Positions 1 to 10,508 of a stretch of 64,000 bases of DNA are shown piece after piece. Position 1 is the stretch's first letter. Each line of letters starts with the position of its first letter. This DNA is from Heliocidaris tuberculata (taxonomy: Eukaryota; Echinodermata; Echinoidea; Camarodonta; Echinometridae): contig CM046842.1 in assembly GCA_025618425.1 (NCBI GenBank), positions 21,273,875 to 21,337,874 on the forward strand. Direction: 5' to 3'. Both the position numbers and the translations under genes were made by a program. Under the pieces are notes generated by a model. That model ran no database searches and was not told the origin of the DNA. It was given only the letters and a program-made list of their open reading frames with translations.

Positions 1-108
1 GAGAGCAGAAAGGTGCTGGAAGTACCGCAGGACCTCTGCACCAAGCTTGGAGGGTCCGAGGGCAAATTAAGGGATGTTGGACTGTAGGGGTGCCATGGCA
101 ACACTAGC

Positions 109-1548
109 ATGGAGTCGGACACACACTTCCCTTGTACTGTACACTCCAATCTACAAATTCTAGGTGTTAATGTTTGTGGACTACGATCAAAGCTTGAGTT
201 AGGTATTTTGAATGATTATATAAGGAAAGTTGATATTGCCTGTTTTTATGAGACAAAAACCGATATTTTGGATGATAAGTTAATACCTCAGGGTTACAAA
301 GCTTATTTTAAAAAGAAATTAAATGAGAATCAACCATTTGGAGGTGTCCATGGTATTTGTATGATCATAAAAGACAAATATAAAATTAGAGTATTAAATG
401 AAGTACGTTCCAATAATGTACTGTGGACGAAGATTGACGTGAATCAAAATTGCAGTATAATATTAGGTGTTGTTTATATCCCACATGAAAATTCCAAATA
501 CTATAATTCAGACAGTTTTGAAGATATAGGCTTAGATATTATTGATTTGAGGAGTACATTTGATGCACCATTATTTTTAATCGGAGATTTTAATGCACGT
601 ACGGGGAATCTGCCAGATTTTAGTGACAAAGAAGAAGATATGGAGTTATTTAATTTATACGACATAAATCATGTCATTCCTGAGAGAATTAACATGGATA
701 CCTGTGTAAATAACAATGGTTGGAAATTAATTGAGCTTTGTAAGTTATTGGATTTAAGTATTATTAATGGTCGGGATACTGCTGATGTTCCCGGCAGTCT
801 GACTTATGCCAATACAAGTGTTAATGATTACTGCATAACAACTCAGGAAAATTATAAATATGTGCAGAAGTTTGTGGTTGAGGAGTTCGACAATTTTGTT
901 TCAGATAAGCATAATCCAATTTATGTGCACCTTGATATTAATGCTCAGTACGATATAGAAGATAGTAAATTGACTATAAAAAGGGACAAAGGTCCTGATT
1001 CATTTAAAATAGCATGGGATAAGTCTCGTTCAAAGGATTTCGTGAATGGGCTTGAAGAAAATGTTTATGATGACATTAATTTCATGATTAGTAATATTGA
1101 AAACGAAATGCTTAGTCAAGAATCAGTTGATGAGATTTATGATATGATTAAGACAGTGTATATGAATGCAGCTTCTACAGCAAAAATGCTGAAGAAAACT
1201 TCTTTGCAAGGTCGCTTTAATAATAGTGAAAAGAGAAAACCAAAAAACTATTTACCTTGGTTTAATGAAGAGTGTATAATATTGAGATCGCAGTTTTTCA
1301 AATTGAAAAACAAACGAAAGAAAGCTACGGATACTTCGATCCAAGAAGAATTTGAAAACGTGAAACGTTTATACAAGAAAATTGTGAATAAGGCGCGTTC
1401 GGCCTATTTTAATAATCTTCATAAAAATTTGCGTGACTTAAAAACGAAAGACGCCAAACAGTATTGGAATATTCTTAACGTGAAGAAAAAGGGGAAAATT
1501 ATTGTCCTGTCGATATTGATGAATTTAGAACTCATTTCCAGGAATTAA
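109..1548 (+). pseudogene. LINE A endonuclease region, frameshifted at the 3' end
   Basis: This is the exonuclease-endonuclease-phosphatase domain that nicks target DNA during LINE insertion. Landmarks are NVCGLRSKL near the start, ETKTD (a metal-binding Glu region), GDFNART in the middle (catalytic Asp/Asn) and SDKHNPIYVHL near residue 270. A basic, Lys/Arg-rich linker follows and precedes the reverse transcriptase. The frame is lost near 1495-1502 within an AAAAAGGGGAAAA stretch, and the reading continues in another frame (PVDIDEFRTHFQEL). ATG 109 is the first in-frame start after the non-coding leader. Confidence 0.85.
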
Positions 1549-3602
1549 ATGATACCAATAGATTACTTTCACAAAGATGTAATTTGTTGGGTAACCATAA
1601 CAATGATTATTTGTTACATTTTGGGGAATTCGATCGACCTATTTGTGAAGAAGAAGTTATTAATCAAATTACCAAATTAAAATGCAACAAAGCGTCTGGA
1701 GTCGACCTGATATTAAATGAGTGTTTGAAATGTATTCCTAGGCAATTGATCAGTTTACTCACCAAGCTGTTTAATTTAATATTTGATTCAGGTATTATTC
1801 CAACAGATTGGACCCTTGGGCTTATATGTCCAATATACAAGAAAAAGGGGTCACCGAAAGACCCTAATAATTATAGAGGAATTACCTTGCTCAGCTGTAT
1901 TGGTAAATTATTTACATCGATAGTTAATGAAAGATTAAACTACTTTTTAGATAATAATAATATAATTGGAGAGGAACAAGCAGGATATAGGGATAATTAT
2001 TCGACCAGTGACCATGTCTTTGTTTTACACTCTCTTTTAGATTTATACCTATCTCAAAAGAAAAGAGTTTATTGTGCATTCATTGATTATAAGAAGGCCT
2101 TTGATTCTATAGATAGGACTTCATTGTGGTTTAAGCTTTCACAAAGTGGAATAAGTGGGAAACTCTTCAATATAATTAAAAGCATGTACGCAAATTTAAA
2201 ATCTCGAGTTATTTAACATTCAGAGAAATCGGAATATTTTGATTGTAAAATTGGTGTAAGGCAGGGCGAAAACCTATCTCCATTACTTTTCTCGTTATAC
2301 ATTAATGATTTTGTATCTTTCGTGAGAGAAAAATATGATGGTGTTGATTTATTACCTACTAAAATTGACAATTCATTGCTCTTGGAAGGTGTTGATATAT
2401 ACTTGAAACTTTTCTCACTATTGTATGCAGATGATACCATCCTACTTGCGAAAAATGAGAAAGAATTGCAAGCAGCTCTTGATGCTGTTAGCGTTTATTG
2501 TAACTTGTGGTCACTAGAGGTTAACATTAGTAAAACAAAAGTAGTTATTTTTTCGAGAGGAAAAGTTCGAAAATATGCGCAGTTTAAGTTTAATAATGAC
2601 ATAGTAGAAGTTGTGGAGGAATATACGTACTTGGGTGTGATATTTTCTTACAATAATAAGTTTAAGAGAGCTATTAATAAACAATATAATCAAGCAAAAA
2701 GAGCAATGTACAGTTTGATTATAAAATCAAGGCAACTGAGGTTGCCATTGAATATTCAAGTTGAACCTTTCGACCGCCTTGTCGTGCCAATTCTTCTGTA
2801 CGGAAGTGAAATTTGGGGACATGGAAATATTTCTCAAATAGAATTGTTGCAAACCCAGTTCTGTAAACAGGTTTTACGACTACGGAAGAACACACACAAT
2901 GGCATGGCTGTTGGAGAACTTGGAAGGATGGAAATGTCTTTAAATATTAAGGAACGAATGCTAAAGTTTTGGTTCCGAACTGTTAATGGTAAAGAGGCTA
3001 AATTAGCAAATACAGTCTGTAATATTTTGAAACTTTTACATGACAAAGCTATTTATTCTTCCCCATGGTTATTATATATTGAACGTAGTCTCCACGAGAT
3101 TGGTATGTCTAATATATTTTATGACAACAGAAATGTTTCTTATTCATGGTTTAGTTCAGCGATTAGATTGAGATTAAGAGACATTTATTCGCAAAATTGG
3201 AGAAGTAATATCCATGAAAGTACGTATTGCACTAATTATAGAATTTTTAAGAACAATGTTGGTCTTGAAAACTACCTTATCAAATTACCTTTTTCAAATA
3301 GAGTTCATTTGTCGAAATTTCGTTGCTCGAATCATAAACTTCCTGTTGGAACTGGTAGATATGTTAATATCGCAAGAAAAGACAGAATTTGTACGTTGTG
3401 TACGCAAAGTAAGATTGGGGATGAATTTCATTATATTTTTGAATGCTCGGCAACAGATGCTATGAGAAAGAGATTTGTAAAACCGTGCTTCCGAAACAGA
3501 CCAAGTTCATTGAAAATGGAGCAATTGTTTAATTCTAAAGATATGAAGGTTTTAACTAATCTAGCGACATTCTGTCAGGGGATAATGTCCCTCCATGCTT
3601 AA
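1502..3602 (+). pseudogene. LINE A reverse transcriptase region with one internal stop
   Basis: Reverse transcriptase for target-primed reverse transcription. Visible motifs in order are NYRGITLLS, AFIDYKKAFDSID, GVRQGENLSPLLFSLYINDF and the catalytic YADD at 2424-2435. A TAA at 2214-2216 interrupts the frame, but the same frame continues on both sides, so this is a point nonsense change and not a shift. The C-terminus carries a CTLC...H...C zinc-knuckle-like motif (about 3391-3450), common in this type of LINE. The frame ends at TAA 3600-3602. Confidence 0.85.
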
Positions 3603-4032
3603 ATATTGTACAATATATAATATTCAAATATAATTATACAATGTATATACTGATAAGTGCACCTACTATATTTTGGCTTGTTTTGTTGTAGTTTAGCTTT
3701 GTTTCATTGCTTCTTACACTTTTATTTAATTAATTTTATACATACATGTACATTGTTTGTTATAGCCAGGCAATATTCTAGTTTCCATTACACCCACGTT
3801 ACGGGATAAGTGTCTGTGCAAATCAGTGCATAATATTTTACGCTTAATGTAGTTGTGTGTTTTGTTTTGTTTTTGTTTTTGTTTGTTTGTTTGGTTTTTT
3901 TTTGGTGTTTTTTTTTATGCAGACATATTGTAAATATTGTATATATTTGTATATAGTTGTTCTTGTGTATACAAACTGATTGTGAATTATTGTTTCTCCA
4001 ATACCCTGGAAGGGGTGACATGGGAAATAAAA

Positions 4033-4065
4033 TCATTGTCATTGTCATTGTCATTGTCATTGTCA
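4033..4065 (+). repeat. (CATTGT)n 3' tail of LINE A
   Basis: Five to six tandem hexamers follow an AATAAAAT stretch and mark the 3' end of the retrotransposon. Short tandem tails in place of poly(A) are typical of several LINE clades. Confidence 0.75.
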
Positions 4066-4066
4066 T

Positions 4067-6042
4067 AAAGAAAATATACAATCACTCAGTAAGGCATGAC
4101 TAAAACTAACAAAGCACTAAGTGTGTGAGAATAATTCACAGAATACAAAAAGAAGAAATAATTATTCAAAAATTGATGGAGTAATAAATTATACTATCAG
4201 TAGACTTATTATGTAAAAATACTGAAATTTCAAACGAAATATAGTAAAGAAGACATACCTGTCGTTTACAGAACTGATGTCAAGGTCTTGTTGAATTCCT
4301 TGAAATAATTTTAATCGTTTTGAGTTTTTTACATACACACTGGTTTTAAAAACGTATTGTGCATTGTCAATGCGCATATGATGCCATGGGTAATATCATG
4401 AATATTAAGTACTCGAAATTCACCAAGGTCATATCTGATAATGTAAGTATGACAGAATTTTTTTAAATTCGTGTCATACTTGATAAGTCACCGAGTTCAT
4501 ATGACATTCTATATGTACTACATGTACTATACTAAATGTATGGAAAATATAGAAAAATATCATACATCTGTAACAAAATAAATCAAATAGTTTCAAATAA
4601 TTGGATATCACGTACAGGTATCTTCTTTTTATAACTGTTTCAGAAAAAATCTGATGAATTTGTCATCACATAATCCAGACCCCCGTTACATCATTCAATG
4701 CAACCGATGCAACTCTTTCTGTACGCGTTGTCTGATACGTCACATGATCAACATGATCAAGAAAGGCTCAGACCATTGGCGGATTTAGGGGGGGGGGGGC
4801 ACGGGCCGGATGTGCCTTTTGAAAGAAAAGTATGCATTGTGGCCCCCCTCCCCTTTTTTTAGAACGGAAACCCCCTTTTTTTTTTCTGCTTGTCAGAGAA
4901 TTATGGAACGGAACTGGACCCCCATTACCCTACCCCCTCACTGACCAATTTTTTTATTTTATTTTTTATTTTTTTTCTGTCGACATCACGAAAAATGGAC
5001 ATCACGATTCCATATAAATATATGTCACCGACGGGCCAAAATTCGTGGCCTCTCGGTATTGGGTTGAGTTACTAAAAGTGGGAGAGCACAGCTTGAATTA
5101 ACAACTATTTACTTAAATGATTTTAAACCCGTTATTCAAACTGAAGATTGGAGGAGAAAGAACGACGCTAGTAGATTAATCGTACTAAACTTCGATGATG
5201 ACTTTATTATCTATATTTTAGTTATCATGACAATTGGCAACGAAAGAATTTACAACTGGATAAGCTTAATAATGACAAAATATAAATAAAAACTAAACTT
5301 TAACGCAACACTGTGAACGCAGAGACGGGCTGCTTGAGACCCTGCACTGCATGAGAAACATAATAACGATAAAAAGAATGATTATTATTATAATAAGGAC
5401 GATGAATATAATAAAATGCTAATAATATCGATACTAATATTAACTTATATCGGTTATAATATTGATGGCGATTTTTAACACGACAATGAACCGATTACAA
5501 TTAATTACAATCAATCATGCAAATATTAATTTAAATACAACATTGCCGACGTGGTACAGTTAAATATTTACAATTCAATCTAATCACATTTAATGAAATT
5601 CATTATTTACACCTTAAATGGATTATAATTACCGTTGATTTATACGGCTTAGAAAGAATACAGCTAGCTGCTTGTCTACCGGACCACCTGTTATTATTTT
5701 GAAGTAGATGTACACAAATAACAAAATAAAATAATGTACATGTAAACGAATATATGCACGGTAACATCATTATTTACATCATAATAACATCATTGTTACG
5801 TCACAATGGTATCATTTTTTGTCACTTCTCCATCCAGGGTAACCGGTAGAGGTACGCGCATTCACCCACAGAGGTGCGCGTATAATAAAAACGGTACACA
5901 CAAACAGGTGCCCCGCGCACAAAACCAGAAACGACTGAGTTCATAATTTACTCATTTTTAAAACCAAAAACAATTAAATGGAGCTAAATTTACAACAATA
6001 CGATAATTCACATTCAATAGTAGATCAATAAAATCATATCAT
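4067..6042. other. AT-rich non-coding stretch with a G-rich repeat remnant
   Basis: No supported gene. Around 4778-4990 there is a G-run/C-run/T-run patch of the kind seen in degraded short transposons elsewhere in the window. A possible minus-strand exon is seen at 4259-4377 (separate entry). From 5090 to 6040 I see only AT-rich sequence with frequent stops in all frames. Confidence 0.6.
4259..4377 (-). CDS. possible orphan exon (weak)
   Basis: On the minus strand an ATG at 4377 opens about 39 codons rich in Lys, Val and Asp. They end at CGACAG followed directly by GTATGTCT, a good donor. No partner exon is seen before the LINE 3' end at 4066, so this may be chance, or a gene whose continuation lies outside the window. 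No family recognised. Confidence 0.15.
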
Positions 6043-7926
6043 CAGTGTAGTAAAATCACGCAAAACCGTTATAACGCAAACCCGTAATAAATTGACGTCA
6101 AAATAGTTAATCGATTACCAGGAGATCACTCTCCGCGCTCCACTGTGCAAGAGAATTTGCACGCAAACCCTATGTGAATGGAGAAGGCATAAACGATTTC
6201 AAGATGCGTTCCCAATCTTTAAATTCACAGGGACGGCTTTAAAAGCAAAGGGACGGCTGCAAAATACGATACTTTTAAAGAAAAATATATACTTGATCAA
6301 TCTATCCGCGCCGAATTTTTTTTTTCCCGTGGCGTTTTGCTATAAATCAATCAAAATCATAATTCATCTTTTGCAAGCAGCTGAAAAGAACGCCTGATAG
6401 TTGCAATGACAGTCGTCGTTTGTCAAATATCCACGTGTGTATGATGACCAACACGACTGGCGTGGCAGCAGTACTGTAGTATTTCTTTGTTTTTCTTCTC
6501 TCTTGTCTTCTTTTTTTCCTTATGTATTTCTTTTTTTCTCCTCTCTTCTTTTTCCTTTATGTATTTCTTTGTTTTTCTTTTCTCTTCTTTTTCCCTTATG
6601 TATTTCTTTGTTTTTCTTCTCTCCGTCTTCCTTTCCTTATGTATTTCTTTGTTTTTCTTCTCTTTGTCTTCTCTTTTTTCTTATGTATTTCTTTGTTTTT
6701 CTTCGCTCTTCTTTTTTCCTTATGTATTCGTTTGTTTTTCTTCTTTCCGTCTTCTTTTCATTATGTATTTCTTTGTTTTTCTTCCATCTTCTTTTTTCCT
6801 TATGTATTTCTTTGTTTTTATTCTCCATATCTTCCTTTTTTTCTTCATGTATTTCTTTGTTTTTATTCTCACTGTCTTCCCTCTTTCCTAATGTATTTCT
6901 TTGTTTTTCTCCGCTCTTCTTTTTTTCTTATGTATTCTTTTGTTTTTCTTCTCTCTGTCTTCCTTTTTTCCTTATGTATTTCTTTGTTTTTATTCTCCCT
7001 ATCTTCTTTTTATTTCTTTATGTATTTCTTTGTTTTTCTTCGCTCTTTTTTTTTCCTTATGTATTCCTTTGCTTTTCTTTTCTCCGTCTTCCTTTCCTTA
7101 TGTATTTCTTTGTTTTTCTTCTCTCTGTCTTCCCTTTTTCATTATGTATTTCTTTGTTTTTCTTCCATCTTCTTCTTTCCTTATGTATTTCTTTGTTTTT
7201 ATTCTCCATATCTTCTTTTTATTTCTTTATGTATTTCTTTGTTTTTTTCTCTCTTCTTTTTCCCTTATGTATTTCTTTGTTTTTATTCTCTCCGTCTTCC
7301 TTTCCTTATGTATTTCTTTGTTTTTCTTCTCCCTGTCTTCCCTTTTTCCTTATGTATTTCTTTGTTTTTCTCCGCTCTTCTTTTTTTATGTATTCTTTTG
7401 TTTTTCTTCTCTCTGTCTTCCTTTTTTCCCTATGTATTTCTTTGTTTTTATTCTCCATATCTTCTTTTATTTCTTTATGTATTCCTTTGTTTTTCTTCTC
7501 TCCGTCTTCCTTTCATTATGTATTGCTTTGTTTTTCTTCACTCTTCTTTTTTCCTTATGTAATTCTTTTGTTTTTTTTTCCTGTCTTCCTTTTTCCTTAT
7601 GTATTTCTTTGTTTTTATTCTTTATATCTTCTTTTTTCCTTATGTATCTCTTTGTTTTTATTCTTTATATCTTCTTTTTATTTCTTTATGTATTTCTTTG
7701 TTTTTCTTCTCTCTGTTCTTCATTTTTTCCTTATGTATTTCTTTGTTTGTCTTCTCTCTGTCTTCCTTTTCAGTATGCACAACACTTGGGTCAAATACGG
7801 GCGAACGACTAATAAGAGACTAAGAAAATCGCTAGACCGTTCGACCTCGCTGTGCGGGGCTTACGTAACAATCAGCAAATATAACGCTAAACCGTTATAA
7901 CGGTTTTGCGTGATTTTACTACACTG
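6043..7926. mobile_element. non-autonomous inverted-repeat DNA transposon carrying a minisatellite
   Basis: The ends are perfect 34-bp terminal inverted repeats beginning CAGTGTAGTAAAATCACGCA. They are flanked by a 5-bp duplication ATCAT at 6038-6042 and 7927-7931. The interior has no transposase: about 440 bp of unique sequence, then about 1.3 kb of pyrimidine minisatellite. The superfamily is not assigned; the 5-bp target duplication and CAGTG terminus are the facts to use. Confidence 0.8.
6486..7770 (+). repeat. ~42-bp pyrimidine-rich minisatellite, about 30 units
   Basis: The core TTATGTATTTCTTTGTTTTT recurs about 30 times, followed by a variable C/T segment (TCTTCTCTCCGTCTTCC and variants). 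Almost every A lies in the TTATGTA core, so stop codons are scarce in all three forward frames. This gives very long open frames (up to 487 codons, 6437-7900) of Phe/Leu/Ser/Cys-rich low complexity. I regard these as a by-product of base composition. Confidence 0.9.
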
Positions 7927-8470
7927 ATCATCAAGAAGACGAGATAAATCTTTACAAGATGGAACTATTCTAAAACATATTAAAGAAATAAGATGTATAT
8001 ACTAAACTGTCCTAAAGTAACCTTGTAAAATATTTCATTGCGGCTGAGATACAAGATTATGTGATAGGTACATGGATTATCAATGTTAAAAAGCTTCCCT
8101 CCAACAACGAGTACTTAATTGAATCGCAATGAAATAACATGACATGACTCTAAGAATAATTAATATATTAATAAACATTGCTACAAAATGAAGAAATCAG
8201 GTTTAACGTTAATTCAAACTTACCAAACTTGAACTTTAGATGGGAAATTGATGTAAATTAAGAGAGACTGACGTTAGACTTAGAGCTGATCAACTTGAGT
8301 GCAGTGGATGTGAAAATGACTATCTTCTAAAAATGTTGTCGATGTTGTCATGGTTGCATTTTGATAACTTGCGCATACGCATCTGATCAATTTACACAGT
8401 TTAGTAAAATTTAATGAAAGATATAGAAAGGTGAAGGGGGAATATGTGTAAAAGCATGTGGTATTATAAC

Positions 8471-8472
<2 letters not shown>

Positions 8473-8510
<38 letters not shown>
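8473..8510. repeat. (TA)n microsatellite
   Basis: Uninterrupted alternating TA for about 38 bp. Confidence 0.95.
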
Positions 8511-8514
<4 letters not shown>

Positions 8515-8651
8515 GAAACCCCTCAAAACAAGCTAGGAAACTCAAGTGTGATCGATTATATCTCTCTTCTCATGGCATAAGTATCTCCATGTTTAGTATT
8601 ATTATAGAGTGTGTTTATTCCTCTTTAAAATGATATTACATTTGTTATGAT

Positions 8652-8948
8652 TTTGCAGTCATGGAATGTACAGTATATCAAAATAAGGGGCAAGGTTTTT
8701 TAAAAACAAAAATAAGCTTTAAAATCGTTGAATTGGAAATACATTGGGAGGTTCAAAATAATCATTGTTTTTTTCATGGAAATTGGCAATTTTTTCAACT
8801 GTCGACGAGATTCCTAACCATGTGTATTGTGTTCGGGGACGTTATACCTTATTGGAACCATGTTACTAAAAAAGAAATGTTGTTGTTGCCAGTTTAGGGA
8901 ACGGGATGAGATCAATTTAACCCTCAAATGATTCCTGTCCTGAAGGGG
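8652..8948 (+). mobile_element. piggyBac-like MITE, 5'-truncated copy
   Basis: The 3' part of the family also found at 16916-17321, 58755-59161 and, inverted, 55078-55881. It ends TCCTGTCCTGAAGGGG followed by TTAA. The 5' inverted terminus is missing. The short open frame at 8661-8897 is a product of this repeat. Confidence 0.7.
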
Positions 8949-9099
8949 TTAAGACATATCAATATGGAATTTGTAAATGACTTTTATATGTAATGTGATG
9001 TCCATATACTTTTTAAAATTATTTATCTACCATTCTCGCTTCACCTGTATTCATATTGTTTATACAACACTCAGTACTTACCTCTCTCCCTCATAGACC

Positions 9100-9616
9100 A
9101 CGTTCAATGCTGCCTTTTCTCTTTTTCTTTTAAATTTCCCCTATTATACGAAGTTACATTGTATTATAACATACTATTTGTTATCTGGTCATTATCGTCC
9201 GTTCTTTCTGTTGATTTATTTTATTCTTTTTTTTTTCTTTTAAATTCATTTGCCTTATCAATATTTTGTTTCATACTATTTGATTATCCTATACTTCTGT
9301 TCATCTTCCATCTTTTTCCTGTCTTTCTCACTCGCTCATTCGACCTCCATATACCTTTGCTTGATTTCAATTTAATATTTTGTTGTTAATGTTTGTTCTC
9401 CGTTCTCACTTCTTTGTATTTTTTTCTTTTCACTATCTTTGCTTAAAAACTTCATTTCAGTATTAATGTTGCATTTCAAGTGTTTATACTAATGTTTTGC
9501 TATATGTCACCTTTGATGTTTTTGAAATCATGATTGTAAACTTTTGTAATTCGGGTTTACCGCGAATAAAGTATTTTCAATAAACCATTTTGAATTGAAC
9601 TGAAGAAAAAAAAAAA
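9100..9616 (+). other. pyrimidine-rich stretch ending like a retrotransposed 3' UTR
   Basis: T/C-rich DNA with no sustained coding frame leads into GCGAATAAAG and CAATAAACC, then a poly(A) stretch at 9604-9616. This is what the 3' end of a LINE or processed transcript looks like after insertion. No reverse transcriptase part is visible upstream. Confidence 0.4.
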
Positions 9617-9682
9617 GGTCAAAAGTTAAAAGTTGGAAAATGCACTGCTCTTGTTCGGCTGTGCATTCTTTTTTCTTTGAAG

Positions 9683-9756
9683 AATTTAGGGCTCCTGTGT
9701 TTTCAGATGATCTTCCAAATGGAACATACACACTGCACGGAAACAAACATGCATGA
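9683..9756 (+). CDS. possible short terminal exon with a tyrosine-containing tail (weak)
   Basis: After a T-rich tract and AG (9681-9682) a frame reads FRAPVFSDDLPNGTYTLHG, then NKHA and a stop at 9754-9756. The GTYTL...KH pattern vaguely recalls the VYTTV...KH cassette at 10422-10508. It is too short for confidence and may be a decayed cassette or chance. Confidence 0.15.
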
Positions 9757-9853
9757 ATCGAACAAATATGCGTCATCATCACTCAAACAAACAAGAAGGA
9801 GCATTCAAACAAACATGCAATACACTTCATTTCACATGAACTCAACTCTGTCA

Positions 9854-9880
9854 AAAAAAAAAAAAAAAAAAAAAAAAAAA
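9854..9880. repeat. poly(A) run
   Basis: About 27 consecutive A, possibly the tail of an old retro-insertion. Confidence 0.9.
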
Positions 9881-10278
9881 CAGGCACAAGAGAAACTTCA
9901 TGGCTTAGATTAAAAATGTTCATGTTTATTTTCATCATTATAACTTAGACAGTAAATGTATATAATTTTGGGGGATTCTTTAGAATTTATCTTTCATGTA
10001 TGACCAGTTGGGAACAATAGCCCCAGATTCATTTCCAAAAATCACACTCACTTATTTCAAAGAAAGAAGGGTGCTCTGCATAATAATACAGGTGCATACC
10101 AATGCATTTTGCAACTTTTCACTTTTTGTCTTTTGACCCTGCCCCTTATTCTGAAGTACTGCTCATTCCGTAACCGCAAAATCGTAACAAATATGGTATT
10201 AAGTTAAAGAGTAATAAACACACTTTCTAATGAATCTAAACATAGCGATGATTATGCCATGACCAAAACTTTTTTGAG

Positions 10279-10280
<2 letters not shown>

Positions 10281-10319
<39 letters not shown>
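10281..10319. repeat. (TA)n microsatellite
   Basis: Alternating TA about 100 bp upstream of the first tail exon of the 10.4-12.1 kb gene. Confidence 0.95.
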
Positions 10320-10324
<5 letters not shown>

Positions 10325-10421
10325 TAATATAAAACAGGAAAATGTGTACAACATGCGAATTTCATGGTGCTGAAAATATCTATTCAATGTTAAGTATTTG
10401 GTACTCCTACTTATTTCACAG

Positions 10422-10508
10422 AGAGGACCTCTAAACCCCTCTGCCGTATACACCACCGTCGACAAAAAGCATACCTCATCTGAGAGTTCATCTTCGGCCT
10501 TTCATCAG
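10422..10508 (+). CDS. tail cassette exon 1 (29 codons, phase 0-0)
   Basis: Acceptor TTATTTCACAG ends at 10421; donor GTACTG starts at 10509. Encodes RGPLNPSAVYTTVDKK, then HTSSESSSSAFHQ. Same length as the next cassette. Confidence 0.55.

Larger units (their letters stand above)
1..4066 (+). mobile_element. LINE (non-LTR retrotransposon) A, nearly full length
   Basis: The element has an AP-type endonuclease, then a reverse transcriptase, a C-terminal Cys/His motif, an AT-rich 3' UTR and a hexamer tail. The left end is cut by the window or lies just inside it; bases 1-108 have no sustained frame and look like 5' UTR. Coding capacity is disrupted only by a frameshift near 1495-1502, in an A/G homopolymer, and by one in-frame TAA at 2214-2216. 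It is therefore young compared with the other LINEs here. The LINE clade is not assigned. Confidence 0.9.

Noticed and set aside
6486..7770. CRISPR-like regular repeat
   Set aside because: There are no unique spacers; units are contiguous variants of one 42-bp sequence, and the genome is eukaryotic.
6437..7900. 487-codon open frame plus long frames in the other two phases
   Set aside because: It is a C/T-rich minisatellite inside a transposon; all three forward frames are open because the unit almost lacks A, and the product is Phe/Leu/Ser low complexity.
8661..8897. 78-codon frame
   Set aside because: It is part of the piggyBac-like MITE family present in four copies.
9159..9389. Hydrophobic 76-codon frame as the missing membrane span of the 10.4-kb gene
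   Set aside because: It is a T-rich tract with Phe/Leu bias by composition, and no acceptor/donor pair keeps phase 0 with the cassettes.
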